Origin: Tieghemiomyces parasiticus
Lineage: Eukaryota > Kickxellomycota > Dimargaritomycetes > Dimargaritales > Dimargaritaceae
Assembly: GCA_027575765.1 (NCBI GenBank)
Contig: JANBPT010000736.1
Span: 1 to 24,477, forward strand
DNA length: 24,477 bases
Reading direction: 5' to 3'
Positions 10,505 through 21,088 of this stretch are shown here, piece after piece. The notes beneath the pieces were generated by a model. That model saw only the letters and a list, made by a program, of their open reading frames with translations, was not told where the DNA came from and made no database searches. The stretch's first letter is position 1. Every line of letters begins with the position of its first letter. A program made the position numbers and the translations under genes.

Positions 10505-11476
10505 GCCGTGTTTTTTTTTTTTCTTCTTCTAGATAAAAACCTACTCACTTGTCCGCCCATATTCACCGTATATCTAATCATTCTCCCGTTTTCAATTTTG
10601 CCTTTCTTTGCCATCAGCCTCGCTCCCTACACTCACTTACCAAAGTATCCCGGCAAGCGTGTATCACGGCCTTCACCGCCCCTGTCCACCTCCTTTTTCC
10701 CATTTATTATCTATTTCGCTCTATCTTGACCACCTGTGTGGCTGGCACAGCCTTCATCTCTATATTTTTTTTTGCTATTCCGCATTCCCTCATCCCCTTT
10801 CCGCACTGCAAGTCAATCCCCTGTGTATCAGTTCCACTTCGTTCTTTTTTCTGTCTATTGTGTCTCATCGTACCTGTTTCATTGGCAGCCCATGGCTGTC
10901 AATCCACAATCCTCCCTATCACGTAATTGTGTCTTTGCCCACATCCCCTCTCTTTTTCATATATTTTTCCTTGGACGCCCCTCCAACGTCAGCGTCGTCC
11001 CCTGCACTTTACAGTTCCACCACCCTTATTATATTCACTAAATGACATTGTAAGCATCAGCGTCTACCCTTCCCCGTTTTTCAGCTGCTCGGATATAACG
11101 GATTCATCAATTATTGTGGCCCAAGTCTTTCGTCACTGTATTCAGTTATCAACCTCTCCCCTTCTGACCACCACACAATACTAGTTAACTTCTCACACGG
11201 TGACGAGTAAGAACCATAAGTCAATACGTTCTTCCCACCTCTTCCACCACTTTACCCTTCCACTTTCCACGCCTGGTCTGTTAGCTTACTTCTTTCCCTT
11301 TATCTACCTTTTTACCACTTTCAGAAAGGTCACTGATGTTCTGCTCATTTTCAGTCTCGCCGGAAGCCACCCCTCGTCGCCACCCTTGCCCCTCGTCTGC
11401 CCGTGCCAACCTGCCTGCCCGCCGTAACACCATATCGACCGCGGGCGACCACCTGCCCGCTTCCCTGCCCACCGCC
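10505..11476 (+). promoter_or_regulatory. Pyrimidine-rich leader/promoter zone of the 509-aa gene
   Basis: The zone opens with a 12-base T-run (10511-10522) and stays CT-rich up to the start codon. Lines 10681-10740 and 11221-11280 each count 46 pyrimidines of 60. Open frames in all three forward frames here (10484-11427) give Ser/Pro/Leu/Phe-rich nonsense typical of CT-rich DNA and are not called. Several upstream ATGs exist (for example 11336), so translation would depend on where the transcript begins. Confidence 0.45.
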
Positions 11477-13006
11477 ATGAGCCGCTTCAACCCCTTCGCC
11501 ATGCCGGACGGCCCACCCCGTGGTGCCGACCGAAAGCCACCGTCGGCGCCCTCCACCCCCGCCAATCCTGTATCCCACACCACACCTACAGCCGGCACCC
11601 GTTCGGCAACCACTACCCGAGCGGCCGCCGCAGCCGCCGCCGCCACGGCCCTTTCCCAGGAGGGCGATGGGTTCGGCCAGGCACGCGCTCAAATGCTTAC
11701 GTGGGAGACGGGTAATCACGCCCTGGAGGCGTTTATCCGCCTGCGTATTTGGGACCGCAAGCACGGACAGCTGATGGTTGTGGGCCGCGACGCCCATACC
11801 CTGCTGGACGAGAACGACCGTGAAATCTGCAACTCGGCCCAGCTTCAGCGTTTCTACCTCGGGGTCCGCGACATTATGCGTTTACCGCATAACCCCGAGG
11901 AACAGTGGGCCATCCCGCGCGGTCTGGGCCGTCGCAAGCCCACCCCGCAGGAATACAACCGTCTAGCGCGCCTGCTCGATGTGATTTGGGAAGGGTACCG
12001 GAAGGAGGCCCAGAACAGTGCCTCCTCCGCTGCCACCAGCCCAGGCAACAGCGGTGTGCCCGATGCCTCCGCCGCCCAGGCCGATGTGGCCGCGGCGGCG
12101 TCTACGGCCCTACCGACTGCGACCGGGTATGCTCCCGGTAGCGCGCGTCTATCCAACCTGACCTACGCTCAGCAGGTTGCCGCCATCGCCTCGGTCCCCG
12201 TTCCGACCCGTTTCCGGCCAGACCAGCAGTCGGCCTACTTGACGGCGCAAGCCCGCGGCCTCTCGATTCACGCCGCGTCCACGCCCACTCATCCGCCTTC
12301 GTCAGCGGGACTAGTGGAGGGAGCCCAATCCCCACAGACCCCGCAGTCGCTAACCCGGCACCTCATGTCGGCCGTGCGCCAGGGTGGCGCGCCCTCTTCC
12401 GACCCAGGTGCCGCGATGGACCTCGACCACGTGCCGAACGGCATCGGTCCCTACCCGGTCTACCTCGGTCAAGCCCCGCGGCCTGTACCGTACGGCGCCA
12501 GCGCCACACCAACCTCTCGCTCGTCGGTCGACCCGTCGGCCATGCCCGCCATGCCCGCCCCGGCGTCGGACACGGCCAACGCCAAGGTCTTTGTGGATGG
12601 CATGAACACATTTTTCCAGGCCGCCATGGCCAATATGACCGCCCTCATGGATCGGTACCGCGAAGACGTCAAGGAACTGAGTGAACGTCTCCACAGCGAA
12701 CGTAGATCACGGAGAAGTAGCCACGCCAGCCGTCGTCGGGGCCGCGGGCCTCGCTTTTCGCGTCGTAGCAACGGGGTGCGGGAGTACGCTCCGGCCACTG
12801 TGGACCGACCGGTTATCCAATCCCCGTCTGCCACGGCATCCCCACCTGTGGTTTCTTCCGCCGCGTCCGTCATGACGGCGCGGACCCCGATCTCACCAAC
12901 CGCGGCCAAAATCAACAGCCCCGTCCCAACGGACGGTGACGAGGATATGGCCGCTGGCGAGGACATCAGCGGTGTGGAAGTCGCCAGTGTGGGCGAGGAA
13001 TTGTAG
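11477..13006 (+). CDS. Orphan protein with one compact domain, basic patch and acidic tail
   Basis: Predicted 509 aa, function unknown. Residues 1-70 are Pro/Ser/Thr-rich with an eight-alanine run (about 50-57). Residues about 73-178 form the only segment that looks folded: rich in Trp, Tyr, Leu and charged residues, beginning LTWETGNHALEAFIRLRIWD and ending near LARLLDVIWEGYRKEAQ. It looks mainly helical. Residues 180-365 are Ala/Pro/Ser-rich and likely disordered. Residues about 369-410 form an amphipathic helix (VFVDGMNTFFQAAMANMTAL, then ELSERLHSE), followed by an Arg/Ser-rich basic patch (409-431) that could be a nuclear signal or nucleic-acid-binding stretch. The tail (487-509) is acidic. 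The frame is open to an ATG at 11336, but those 47 codons resemble the CT-rich leader. The ATG at 11477 has the strong context accgccATGa. No intron is needed. Confidence 0.8.
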   Translation: MSRFNPFAMPDGPPRGADRKPPSAPSTPANPVSHTTPTAGTRSATTTRAAAAAAAATALSQEGDGFGQARAQMLTWETGNHALEAFIRLRIWDRKHGQLMVVGRDAHTLLDENDREICNSAQLQRFYLGVRDIMRLPHNPEEQWAIPRGLGRRKPTPQEYNRLARLLDVIWEGYRKEAQNSASSAATSPGNSGVPDASAAQADVAAAASTALPTATGYAPGSARLSNLTYAQQVAAIASVPVPTRFRPDQQSAYLTAQARGLSIHAASTPTHPPSSAGLVEGAQSPQTPQSLTRHLMSAVRQGGAPSSDPGAAMDLDHVPNGIGPYPVYLGQAPRPVPYGASATPTSRSSVDPSAMPAMPAPASDTANAKVFVDGMNTFFQAAMANMTALMDRYREDVKELSERLHSERRSRRSSHASRRRGRGPRFSRRSNGVREYAPATVDRPVIQSPSATASPPVVSSAASVMTARTPISPTAAKINSPVPTDGDEDMAAGEDISGVEVASVGEEL

Positions 13007-14400
13007 CCGGTCTTCATCCTACGTCCATGGTTCTGATTAGGCACTGCCTGATCCCGTGCTCGCACCCAATCTCCCCCGCCCCCCCCCACCTTCAAGGCTA
13101 CTCTCGCGCACCTTCGGGGTGTTATTTTTATAAGCTCCTCCCTCGATTTTAATTCCGCTGTCGTCTGCGCGATTTCATGTGAATACTGACACCCATCGCA
13201 ATCCCTTTCGCTCTCACTCTCAACTCATATTTTCTAGGGCCATTCGGCACGTTGGCCGTTTGCTCTCATCCCTCTCCGACACGCCGCCCACTGACCATAT
13301 TTATATACCATCTATTTGCCTAAGCATATAATATACGTTACCTGTCATGCGGTCAATATACGGAGGATCGGAGTGTGACCTGTGCGGTGGCATAGACTCT
13401 GACCATGCACCATCCCAAATGTAAGAGGTCTGTGGCCTGCGACTTTCCCAGCCGCCTGCAAAGATGCGTGTAGAGTTATGCAGCTTATGCTTGTAAGCTG
13501 TCCGGTGCCACACCGCTGAGTAACCGTGGCCGACAGCGCCGTCCTTACTTGTACAACCCCACCCGCAAACATTCCCACCTGATGCGGACGCGTGTCCAGG
13601 TCTCCAGCCTCAACTCCCCCCCTCCTTAGGCTGGTGATGGCTGTCAACCTACACAGCAGCATATCCCTCGAAGTGGACCAGATGGGTCCGCAGCCCTAAG
13701 TGACTCCTCACTCTCATACACCCTGATCATAGCCAGGGGCTCGCGCTCCTGATCTCACTGTGGCTAGTCTCAGGGCTGAATCACAATCTATGGGTGAACT
13801 GTGGGGATTCGTTGTCGTCAATGCAAGAGAGGAAATGAAGGGTGCATTGATTCACAGACGTTGGAGGCCAAAATGTCTGGACCGATTGCATTGTGTGGAC
13901 GTCCGTCGACTAATGCCAACGAAGAAATCCAATCGCCACTCGCCCATGATTTTGTCTTATTTGCCGGCGACCGTCTGGATTGAGACAACCATATCGTTCA
14001 ATACTGCGAAGACTGCTTCGGTCGTAGAAATGAATAATAGCTTAGGCCATACTAGCCTTCAGATTATCCTGTATATATTTTTTAAGGGCTTGTCCGGCCA
14101 AGTACTACGACCAGTTGGACTAGGAGTATGTTTCCAACTTGACGTGCCAAGGCTCTACAACCGGCTCCAGACTACCTATTTGGTTGGCATACAATGCATG
14201 GACATAATTCTGGCGGGTTTCACGAGGGCACTGCCTAGTGTTTCGTGCCATGTATGCATGGTGATAAACAGCTTATACCAGACGACCCGCCGTCTTCCCT
14301 CTTTCGGCACCGGGATGGCATGTCTACACTTCACCGGCCATTGGGGAACTACCTCTTCACCGCATGTACTCGCCGCCGCAGGCTTAATTTTTCCTTCCTA
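13007..14400. other. Spacer with one unassigned 203-codon open frame
   Basis: A C-run (13079-13087) and a TATA-containing AT patch near 13297-13332 follow the stop codon of the 509-aa gene. An open frame on the plus strand runs from an ATG at 13790 to 14401 (203 codons, or 213 from a GTG at 13760). It has no recognised domain, mixed codon use unlike the neighbouring genes, and a length only slightly above chance. The minus-strand frames at 13301-13662 are short. No gene is called. Confidence 0.5.
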
Positions 14401-16188
14401 ATCATCGCTGCCATTCTGACGCATTCAGCAGCTGCTAACCTTGCTAGACTTCACCCCTATCGTCTCCCCCCTATTATCCCACCCCGCTGCCACGCTCTCC
14501 TCACCCCTGGCCCACACGGCCTTGCTCTCAAGTGCGCCATAGTGCCGACTCCACAGCATTGGGGCTATTTATACCCACCGACCCCCCCCCCACGACCCGA
14601 CGGAAGGCCATCTCGTAGTCCCCTGATCCATCCGCAATTCTACGAACAAGTCTGTGCACTGGGCTTCCCCGTCATACATCCTTTGCCGCTTTAGCCTACT
14701 TACTGACAATCCCTTCCCTGCGATAAATTATTGTGGTACGCACCACCTTGTTTTCCTTCTCCTCACGCCGTCCTAATATCGGACTCCATCTACCTATCTA
14801 CCTCTTATCTATCAACGCCCTCGTGTCCCTCGCAGCGATCTACTAATTTATCAACTTACTCTCAGGAAGCTGGCGCCCTTCACAGTCGATAATATATCTG
14901 GCAAAAGTATTATGTGTCGATCCCGCTCTGGTCATTTAGCACGCGACATTTCTCAGCAGGGTGGACTACCCCACTTCCCCCATACTTGCACCCTAAACCC
15001 GTTCTAGACAAGACTCACTCCCTCTCCATTAGCTCAACTAGATATACCCGTCCAGCTGCTTAAGGTAACAGACAGCGATTGTGAAGAATGCAACTTCGCC
15101 AATGTTTTTTTACCCTTCTCCCGCCTACATACCATGTACTACATTCGACCGCCCTTCCCTGGTGGCTTTTTTTTTTCCTTCCCAGTCTCACTTTTCGTAA
15201 TTCTACGATTTTCACCGCGCCAGCTTCAGTACCGTTTAGCTTGGACGACAATTTCCCATGTTGGCGGGACACCTGATCTAACAGACCCCAAACCTTGCCT
15301 CCTTTATTTATATGCCTCCTCTTCACGTCCGTCTATCATCGTCTGCCTTGGGCGGTAATTGACTGTCAATCACTGCCTGTATCTACATGCCCTTGGTGTA
15401 GATTAATCTATCGGAACTATTAGGGTCGCTTAAAGCTTCTTGACACGTCCTGCATATCAACCAGCCTGTAGGAGACATTAGGCTGCGCTCTGGGGCCTGC
15501 TCCCTGTCACGTCCGCCACCCTCCTGCTCTGCCGGCTTCCATTCTCTTGGGCCTACGTCACTCCTCCTCTCCCATATCCTCTCACTATACCCTTCCTTGA
15601 CGGCTCGTCCTGCCTTACTTGGCGTACTGAACTTAGTCAGTGCATTGTGGCTTACTCCTCCTCTCCCGTCCCTGTTGTTTTTTTTTGGTCTTCATTCGCC
15701 CTGACTAACACGCTCTCTTACCTCATTTTACCTACAACCCTCGCAACTCACTCCAAACCAAGGTACAATCGTCCCCGTTTTAGTCGTACACCCTTCTTTA
15801 CGACCCCGACCCACTCGACTCCCTAATTCCCCTTTTCCCAATCGGGCTGCTCCCTCCTTTCTGTACTCGCACTTGGCCCCTCTTGTATCGCCCTACCGCT
15901 CCTGTTTTTTATTACTCACTCCTAGTCCTTTACCGCCCTCTTTCGCTCTCGCTCGCTCTCTCTTTCTCTCTCCTCTATAACCTTCATTTACTTCTCCACA
16001 TGGCACCTACCCCCCCACACCATTCTCCTTCAACCCTTTCCCGCTCGTCGCACCCATCTGCTCCTCAACCTATTCGCTACTCTGCCACTGGCTTGATTCA
16101 CTCCAAAGCCGCCGCCGTTTCCGTATCTGTGGATCTCCGCCCGGCCCACGGGACCTTCCATCCACCCCCTGAGCCGACTTCGCCCGCC
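14401..16188 (+). promoter_or_regulatory. Pyrimidine-rich leader/promoter zone of the coiled-coil gene
   Basis: CT-rich plus strand (46 of 60 pyrimidines at 15661-15720) with T-runs near 15170 and 15675 and a CT-repeat-like stretch at about 15945-15973. TATA-like words occur at 14567-14574 (TATTTATA) and 15976-15980 (TATAA). The latter is about 210 bp before the chosen ATG. Frames 14245-14694 and 15088-15358 are CT-driven and not called. Confidence 0.42.
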
Positions 16189-18324
16189 ATGTCTGCCCAA
16201 CTTGCCGATTCCTTGCGGTGTCCGTCGCGGGCCACTTTTGAGTACGACTCCAACGCGTCATCCGAGATTGACCCCGCTGAATACCTCACCCAGAGTCAGC
16301 TGATGGAGCGTATGGCTCCACCTGAGCCCCGTCGGACCCCGTCACCATTTGCCGAGTCCACGTTTGGCAGCGAATTCGGCAGCGAATACGACTTTGACTC
16401 GCTAGGCAACTCCCACCGTCTTGCCCGGCGATTCGGGCACATCCGTCCGACCGCTGCCTACTCCGCCTCAAAACTGGATGCACTCCGCGCCGAGATCGCC
16501 CGGCGTGAGGCCAATGGAACCCTAAATTCCGAAGACGACCTGACCGAACAGTCCCGGCCCAGCACTATCTCGTCGCGAAGCCCGTCTCCGAGCACTACCC
16601 ACGCTGCCGCCACGCAACCGACCAGTGAGGGTAATTCAACCCAGGTAGAGAATACCAACCTCCGCCTTGAGGTCGCCGCTCTCCGCGAGAAGCTTGACCG
16701 GTACGCGGCGATTGGTGTCACCGACCTCGAGCTCACGCTGCACGAACACCAGGCCCAACTCGACCGTGTCAGCAGCGAGAAGCGTCAGCTCCAGGAGGAG
16801 TGCCAGCGGCTGGCCGCTCGCAACGACTCGTTGCAGTACGCCGTGGACCACCCGGCGCCCTGCGCGCTAGAGCATGGCTCGACTGCGGAACAGGACCGGT
16901 TATTACAGCGCAGCCTGGACGACTCGGCCTCCTACCGCCAAAAGACCGAGCGACTGGAGGAAGAGAACGAGCGACTGCGGTTACAGGTCCAAGACCTTAT
17001 TGACGGGCGTGCTGCTCTCTGGCGTGACAAGATGCAGCTTGGCACCGAGAATGACCAACTCCAGACCCAACTCGAAGAGACCCGCGAGGCCGCCGATAGG
17101 GTCACCCAACAGCTTCACCAAACCCTCGTCGAACTAGACGAGGCCAAAAGTAGTCTGCTATGCTACGAAGGGCAGGTCCAGGCTCTACAGCAGGATCTGG
17201 CTTACGCACGGTCGGAGGCCCATCCGGCGTCACCGCGTCGCGTCTCTCCCGGCTCCGTAGTTACCAGTCCCTCACCCGCCACCGCCTCGCTAGCCTTTCC
17301 GCGAGCGCACCGTGGCGGCAGCATCCTCAGCAGTACAAGCGGGACCCAAGTTGCGCTACCAGACACCTACTCAGTAGAATCCACGCGTACTACTGGTCTC
17401 CCCTACGTCGCCTCTCCGCGGCCGGGCCGCCTGCGCGGTTCGTCCAGTGTCGCCGGCGACGCCCATGGCCTTGAGACCTACTCCTATGGCCTCGACGCGC
17501 ACCGTGCCATGGGCTCCCGCGGCTCCAACCTACCGAGTCCGCGCAGCGAACTGGGCCGCCCGCGAGGCCTGACCGAGAGCACCCACGGCGGCGGCAGTGA
17601 GGCCTACCCGGGCACCAAGTTGGCCCTTGAGTGTACGATCGAGAAGCTTCGGTTCGAGCTCCGCGACGCGCGCCAGCGTAACCTCGATAAGGCCAAGCGG
17701 ATCACTGATCTAGAAGGCCAGCTGAGCATGACTATCCGGTCGCTCAAAGTTGAAGATGCCGGTCACCGACAGCGCCTAGACTCCTTGCAGCAGCGTGCCA
17801 GTAAGTACAGCCACGAGCGCTCCGTCCTGGCCGAGGAGAACGAGTCGCTCCGCCAGCGGTACGACGACTTCCGGCGGCGGGTCGAGGAACTCGAAGAGGC
17901 GGTCAAGGAATCCGAAATGACGGGCAGCCGTCTGCGCCAGGAGCTCGCGACCAAGGACGCCATCCTCGCCGACCGCGCCGATGGTCGCAAGAGTCCCGCA
18001 CTGGGGACTCCCGACCGGGCCCACGCCGGTTTGTTTAGACACAATGCCCGGCTGTTGGAGGTCGTCAAACTTAAGGAAACCGAGATTGCGTACGAGCGCG
18101 ACCGCACCCACATGTTGCACGACGTGATCGCTTCCCACAAAGCGGACTTGACCCACCTTCGCGAACAGTGCCGCGAATACTCTCGGATCATCAACAAGTT
18201 GATGGGATCTGCCGAGGAAGTCGACACCCTCAGGCCCGCCGTCGAATCCGCCCTAGGCTACCTGACACCCACGTCTACGTCGCGGCGAGCGGTCCGCAGC
18301 CGCGAGTCGTCGGTGCAAGGGTAG
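16189..18324 (+). CDS. Large coiled-coil protein, unknown function
   Basis: Predicted 711 aa. Residues 1-150 are Ser/Pro/acidic and mostly disordered, with a short charged helix at about 94-110. Coiled coil 1 spans about 152-345 (heptad-like stretches such as LRLEVAALREKLDRY and ERLEEENERLRLQVQDL). A Gly/Ser/Pro linker spans about 346-472. Coiled coil 2 spans about 476-595 (IEKLRFELRDA, VLAEENESLRQRYDDFRRRV, ELEEAVKESE). A last helical block at about 612-675 ends in HLREQCREYSRIINKLMG. No enzyme motif, signal peptide or membrane helix is seen. Such architecture suits cytoskeletal, spindle-pole-body or polarity scaffolds, but no family was recognised. The frame is open from 15883 (TTG) with an ATG at 16000. 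I chose 16189 because of its cccgccATGt context and because third-position GC is about 54% in the 63 codons before it against about 68% just after. The ATG at 16000 remains possible (774 aa). Confidence 0.82.
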   Translation: MSAQLADSLRCPSRATFEYDSNASSEIDPAEYLTQSQLMERMAPPEPRRTPSPFAESTFGSEFGSEYDFDSLGNSHRLARRFGHIRPTAAYSASKLDALRAEIARREANGTLNSEDDLTEQSRPSTISSRSPSPSTTHAAATQPTSEGNSTQVENTNLRLEVAALREKLDRYAAIGVTDLELTLHEHQAQLDRVSSEKRQLQEECQRLAARNDSLQYAVDHPAPCALEHGSTAEQDRLLQRSLDDSASYRQKTERLEEENERLRLQVQDLIDGRAALWRDKMQLGTENDQLQTQLEETREAADRVTQQLHQTLVELDEAKSSLLCYEGQVQALQQDLAYARSEAHPASPRRVSPGSVVTSPSPATASLAFPRAHRGGSILSSTSGTQVALPDTYSVESTRTTGLPYVASPRPGRLRGSSSVAGDAHGLETYSYGLDAHRAMGSRGSNLPSPRSELGRPRGLTESTHGGGSEAYPGTKLALECTIEKLRFELRDARQRNLDKAKRITDLEGQLSMTIRSLKVEDAGHRQRLDSLQQRASKYSHERSVLAEENESLRQRYDDFRRRVEELEEAVKESEMTGSRLRQELATKDAILADRADGRKSPALGTPDRAHAGLFRHNARLLEVVKLKETEIAYERDRTHMLHDVIASHKADLTHLREQCREYSRIINKLMGSAEEVDTLRPAVESALGYLTPTSTSRRAVRSRESSVQG

Positions 18325-20529
18325 TAGACTTCGTCCACCCTTAATAATCTGTAATATACTGTACCTCCAGCAATCATCAATGTTTCACACTTTATTCCTT
18401 CGTGGTATCTCGCAAAGTATTAAAATTCCTTACGTTCTTTGGGCTTATGAAGCAGCGGTATTATCGAGGGGGTCTGTCCACCAGGCGAGTGCTCGACCAA
18501 ATGGGCCGAGGGGAAGTGGGGAGGGAAACCATAGCAAGGTTGATGTAAAGAGTTGGCCAGTCGGGGGATTAGTATAGAGTGTGGAGATACACTCAATAGT
18601 CATGGTATCGTTTTCTATCTGCGAGACGTAACAGGGGAGCGGTAACTACAAGATCCCTTCCCCCTTATTAAAAAGCCGGCCGCTAGATATCCACAGGGAG
18701 AATTCTAGCTTTCAAGCCCCGGAGAAGGCGGGTGCCTGGCCCCTGGAGTGTAGGAAAAGGGACATGCGTCCTGGGATTCATGTGTAAAAGCTAGCTTGAA
18801 GAGTCTATCGCAGCCCGTAGGGGTCCTAGTGGACGTGGGGTATGATTGTATACCAGGGGGTCGCTTTTTGGATCATAGTAGCTCACTTCTCCTGTCTAGG
18901 AGGAGTATGAACAGCACAAGTGTCAAGTATCTTGACCGGGGACAGTTGAGCTGACCTCTACCCAGCTTTTTTTTCTTTTCTTTTACTTTTTCTTTTGTGG
19001 AGAAGCCTGGGTGGTTGATTCGGGGAGATGCAAGCGTTGGAAGGGTGAGGCTACCCCCATGGAGCTTTAGAGTATACCATTCTATACAAGTGTGGTTTAG
19101 TTAACTTATAGTGAACTGTAATGGGCTTGATATCTTCGCCTATCGTCACTGAAGTGGTCCAGGACGGGCCATGCATTTCCCTCGTGTGGAATGCTCGACG
19201 AGGGGAGGGTTACGACTATGGGGTCCATTTATTCTGGATTGTGAGGAGCGGCTAAGCGCCCCTCGGCACTTAGAATGCTTCATGTACATGTTCCAAACGT
19301 CTAAATCTCGGGTAATATTTTTTACATGGCAGACCGGTTCTTCAACTGCACTGCTAATTCAGCCGGAAGTCCTGGTGAAAAGACCACGCTTGAGCTGATT
19401 GGTAGCCGCCGTAAGCTTAGTCGCATCGGGTGTACTTGAGCGCCCCCTGCATTTCCTCCGGCTGCTCACTTTGCTTAAACCAAGCCTCTATCGTTATCTT
19501 GATTATGCATACCTCTACACCTGGGCTTGCCACTCCGTTGGGTCTTGCACATGCCCGATCAAACAAGACGGGAGAGCGCCCCTTTTGCATTGGGCCGCCT
19601 GGAAGCACACCTTCCTGTTGCGCGACAACCAGCTTGGACGAATACCGTAGATGTTGAATGTTGGTTTGAAGGGAAAAGAGGCTCCGTTTCTTTTTGCTTG
19701 ACATCTGAGGGCTGCAGTGGCCACGGCCGCTATTGAATCGTCCTTAGAGTGGTTAATAGTTGGCCACAGTTGGACACGGGGTCTCCCGCGCCCTTCGGTA
19801 ACCGCTATAGAATTGGTGGATCAAAAGGCAGTGTGAGAAACTGAGTGCCGATGGGAGGGGGGTTGCTCCGGGCCTGGCTATCCTGCGGAGCTGGCCAAGT
19901 GTACGCGTGGGTAAGTTGGTTGCCTATTCTGGAACGCGTGGGCCCAACGTGCGGCCGCCGGGGGGCAGACGCCGGTGTCCATTGGGCACGCGCCGTAGCT
20001 GAAATATCCGAGCGTCGGATGCATCCTAGAACCTGTCGCCAAGTCGATCCGCCTGCCCGGCCTTGGCACGCCAGAGAGCTGACCGCCCAGCCGCCTCCCA
20101 GGGCCGCCTTGGGCGGAGTTTTTTTTTTCTTTCTTTTCGTTATAGCGAGTGGGCTGGATTTGGACATTGGGTGGCGGATGGCTCTCACTCGGCCGGTCCG
20201 CTGCGGGAGAATACCAAAGCTTCACCGCGGTTCCTCCTCGGCCCCCGCTCCCCACAGCATCACATGGTGACACAGCCCCATCGGGCCAATAGTGCACGGG
20301 TGGCGGAACCTTCACCTTGTTTGCCAGGGAGAATCGTTGGGCAGAAGCTCCCCCACGCGAGGGACGGGGGCGACTGCCTCCAGCTTCTAAATGTTGTCTA
20401 CAGCCCTTGCTTAGCTCCTCCGGGCTATTTCCATAGAGCCTAGCGGAGGAAAAGCAGTGGGAGGAGAGGCCGACCCGTCGACTGACGCTTAACCCGGCGC
20501 GTGGTGCGTCCTATCGCCTGGACACCCGT
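18325..20529. other. Spacer without a supportable gene
   Basis: Short overlapping frames on both strands (19399-19736 and 19805-20443) fall in locally GC-rich sequence and mirror each other; none has a recognised domain. The part after the coiled-coil gene (18330-18360) is AT-rich with TAATAAT and TAATATA words that could serve as 3'-end signals. The segment also holds a T/C tract at 18966-18996 and a 5-bp GC hairpin followed by a T-run at 20104-20128. Confidence 0.5.
18966..18996. repeat. Polypyrimidine tract (T-rich with C)
   Basis: Thirty-one bases of T and C with a single A (18985), built from repeats of the type CTTTT. It stands alone in a spacer, well away from the gene leaders. Confidence 0.85.
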
Positions 20530-21088
20530 CTTCCAAAGACCTTCAAGGCCCCCCGGACCCGTCTAGTACTCTCCTTTCCCACTTGAGCATATTCCCAGGT
20601 GCTCCTTCTGGTCATCCCCTTCACACCTTTTGCAAGACCCGCCGCGTCATTACCCGCTCATTCCCTCCGTTTCTTTACTAAACCTGTTCCGTCCGGGAAT
20701 TCCATCCGTACCCTTTACTTGGCCGCTCCCTCGACATCTGCCCCTAGCTGTGGCTTCACTGTAGTTCGCCACGCCTCATCGTACGCCACCTTCCGAGCCC
20801 CCCCCCCTTGAACTTGCTCATCGCCATCCATTAGCACGGGCTACCTTTGACGTCACCATACTTGGGACATTTCCGACCTCCTGACCCGCGCAGCGTCCTC
20901 ATTCTGTGCCTGAAGCCCTATGGTCTCTGTCCGCATTTGGCTAGCTACTCAACTTCGCACCACCCACACCCTCCTGCCAGTTCGCATTCTGCCCCAAACG
21001 CCCCGTCCGCATCCGACCTGCCCGTCACCATCCACTTCTGCCTTCGACTTGACCCAGCGCCATCACCTTAGCGCGCGAGCCCACTTGG
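20530..21088 (+). promoter_or_regulatory. Pyrimidine-rich leader/promoter zone of the 991-aa gene
   Basis: CT-rich plus strand (41 of 60 pyrimidines at 20641-20700), weaker and shorter than the zones of the other genes. The frame of the downstream gene is closed by a TGA at 21050-21052. Either the ATG at 21089 is the true start, or an upstream exon is spliced in, for instance at the AG ending at 21071, which follows a CT-rich stretch. No convincing upstream exon was found. Confidence 0.4.
20848..20855. promoter_or_regulatory. TGACGTCA, CRE/ATF-type palindrome
   Basis: A perfect TGACGTCA palindrome, the classic site for ATF/CREB-family bZIP factors, lies 233 bp before the ATG of the 991-aa gene. 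About 0.4 copies of any one 8-mer are expected by chance in a window of this size. The location in a promoter zone is suggestive only. Confidence 0.35.

Noticed and set aside
10484..11427. Forward open frames of 75-145 codons before the 509-aa gene
   Set aside because: Translations in all frames are Ser/Pro/Leu/Phe-rich, as expected from a CT-rich leader.
20104..20128. Five-bp GC hairpin followed by a T-run, like a bacterial intrinsic terminator
   Set aside because: The context is a eukaryotic genome with no RNA gene upstream; the stem is short, so a terminator role is not supported.
19399..20443. Overlapping frames on both strands up to 145 codons in the spacer before the 991-aa gene
   Set aside because: Opposite-strand mirror frames in GC-rich DNA, no recognised motif, and no agreement on a single frame.
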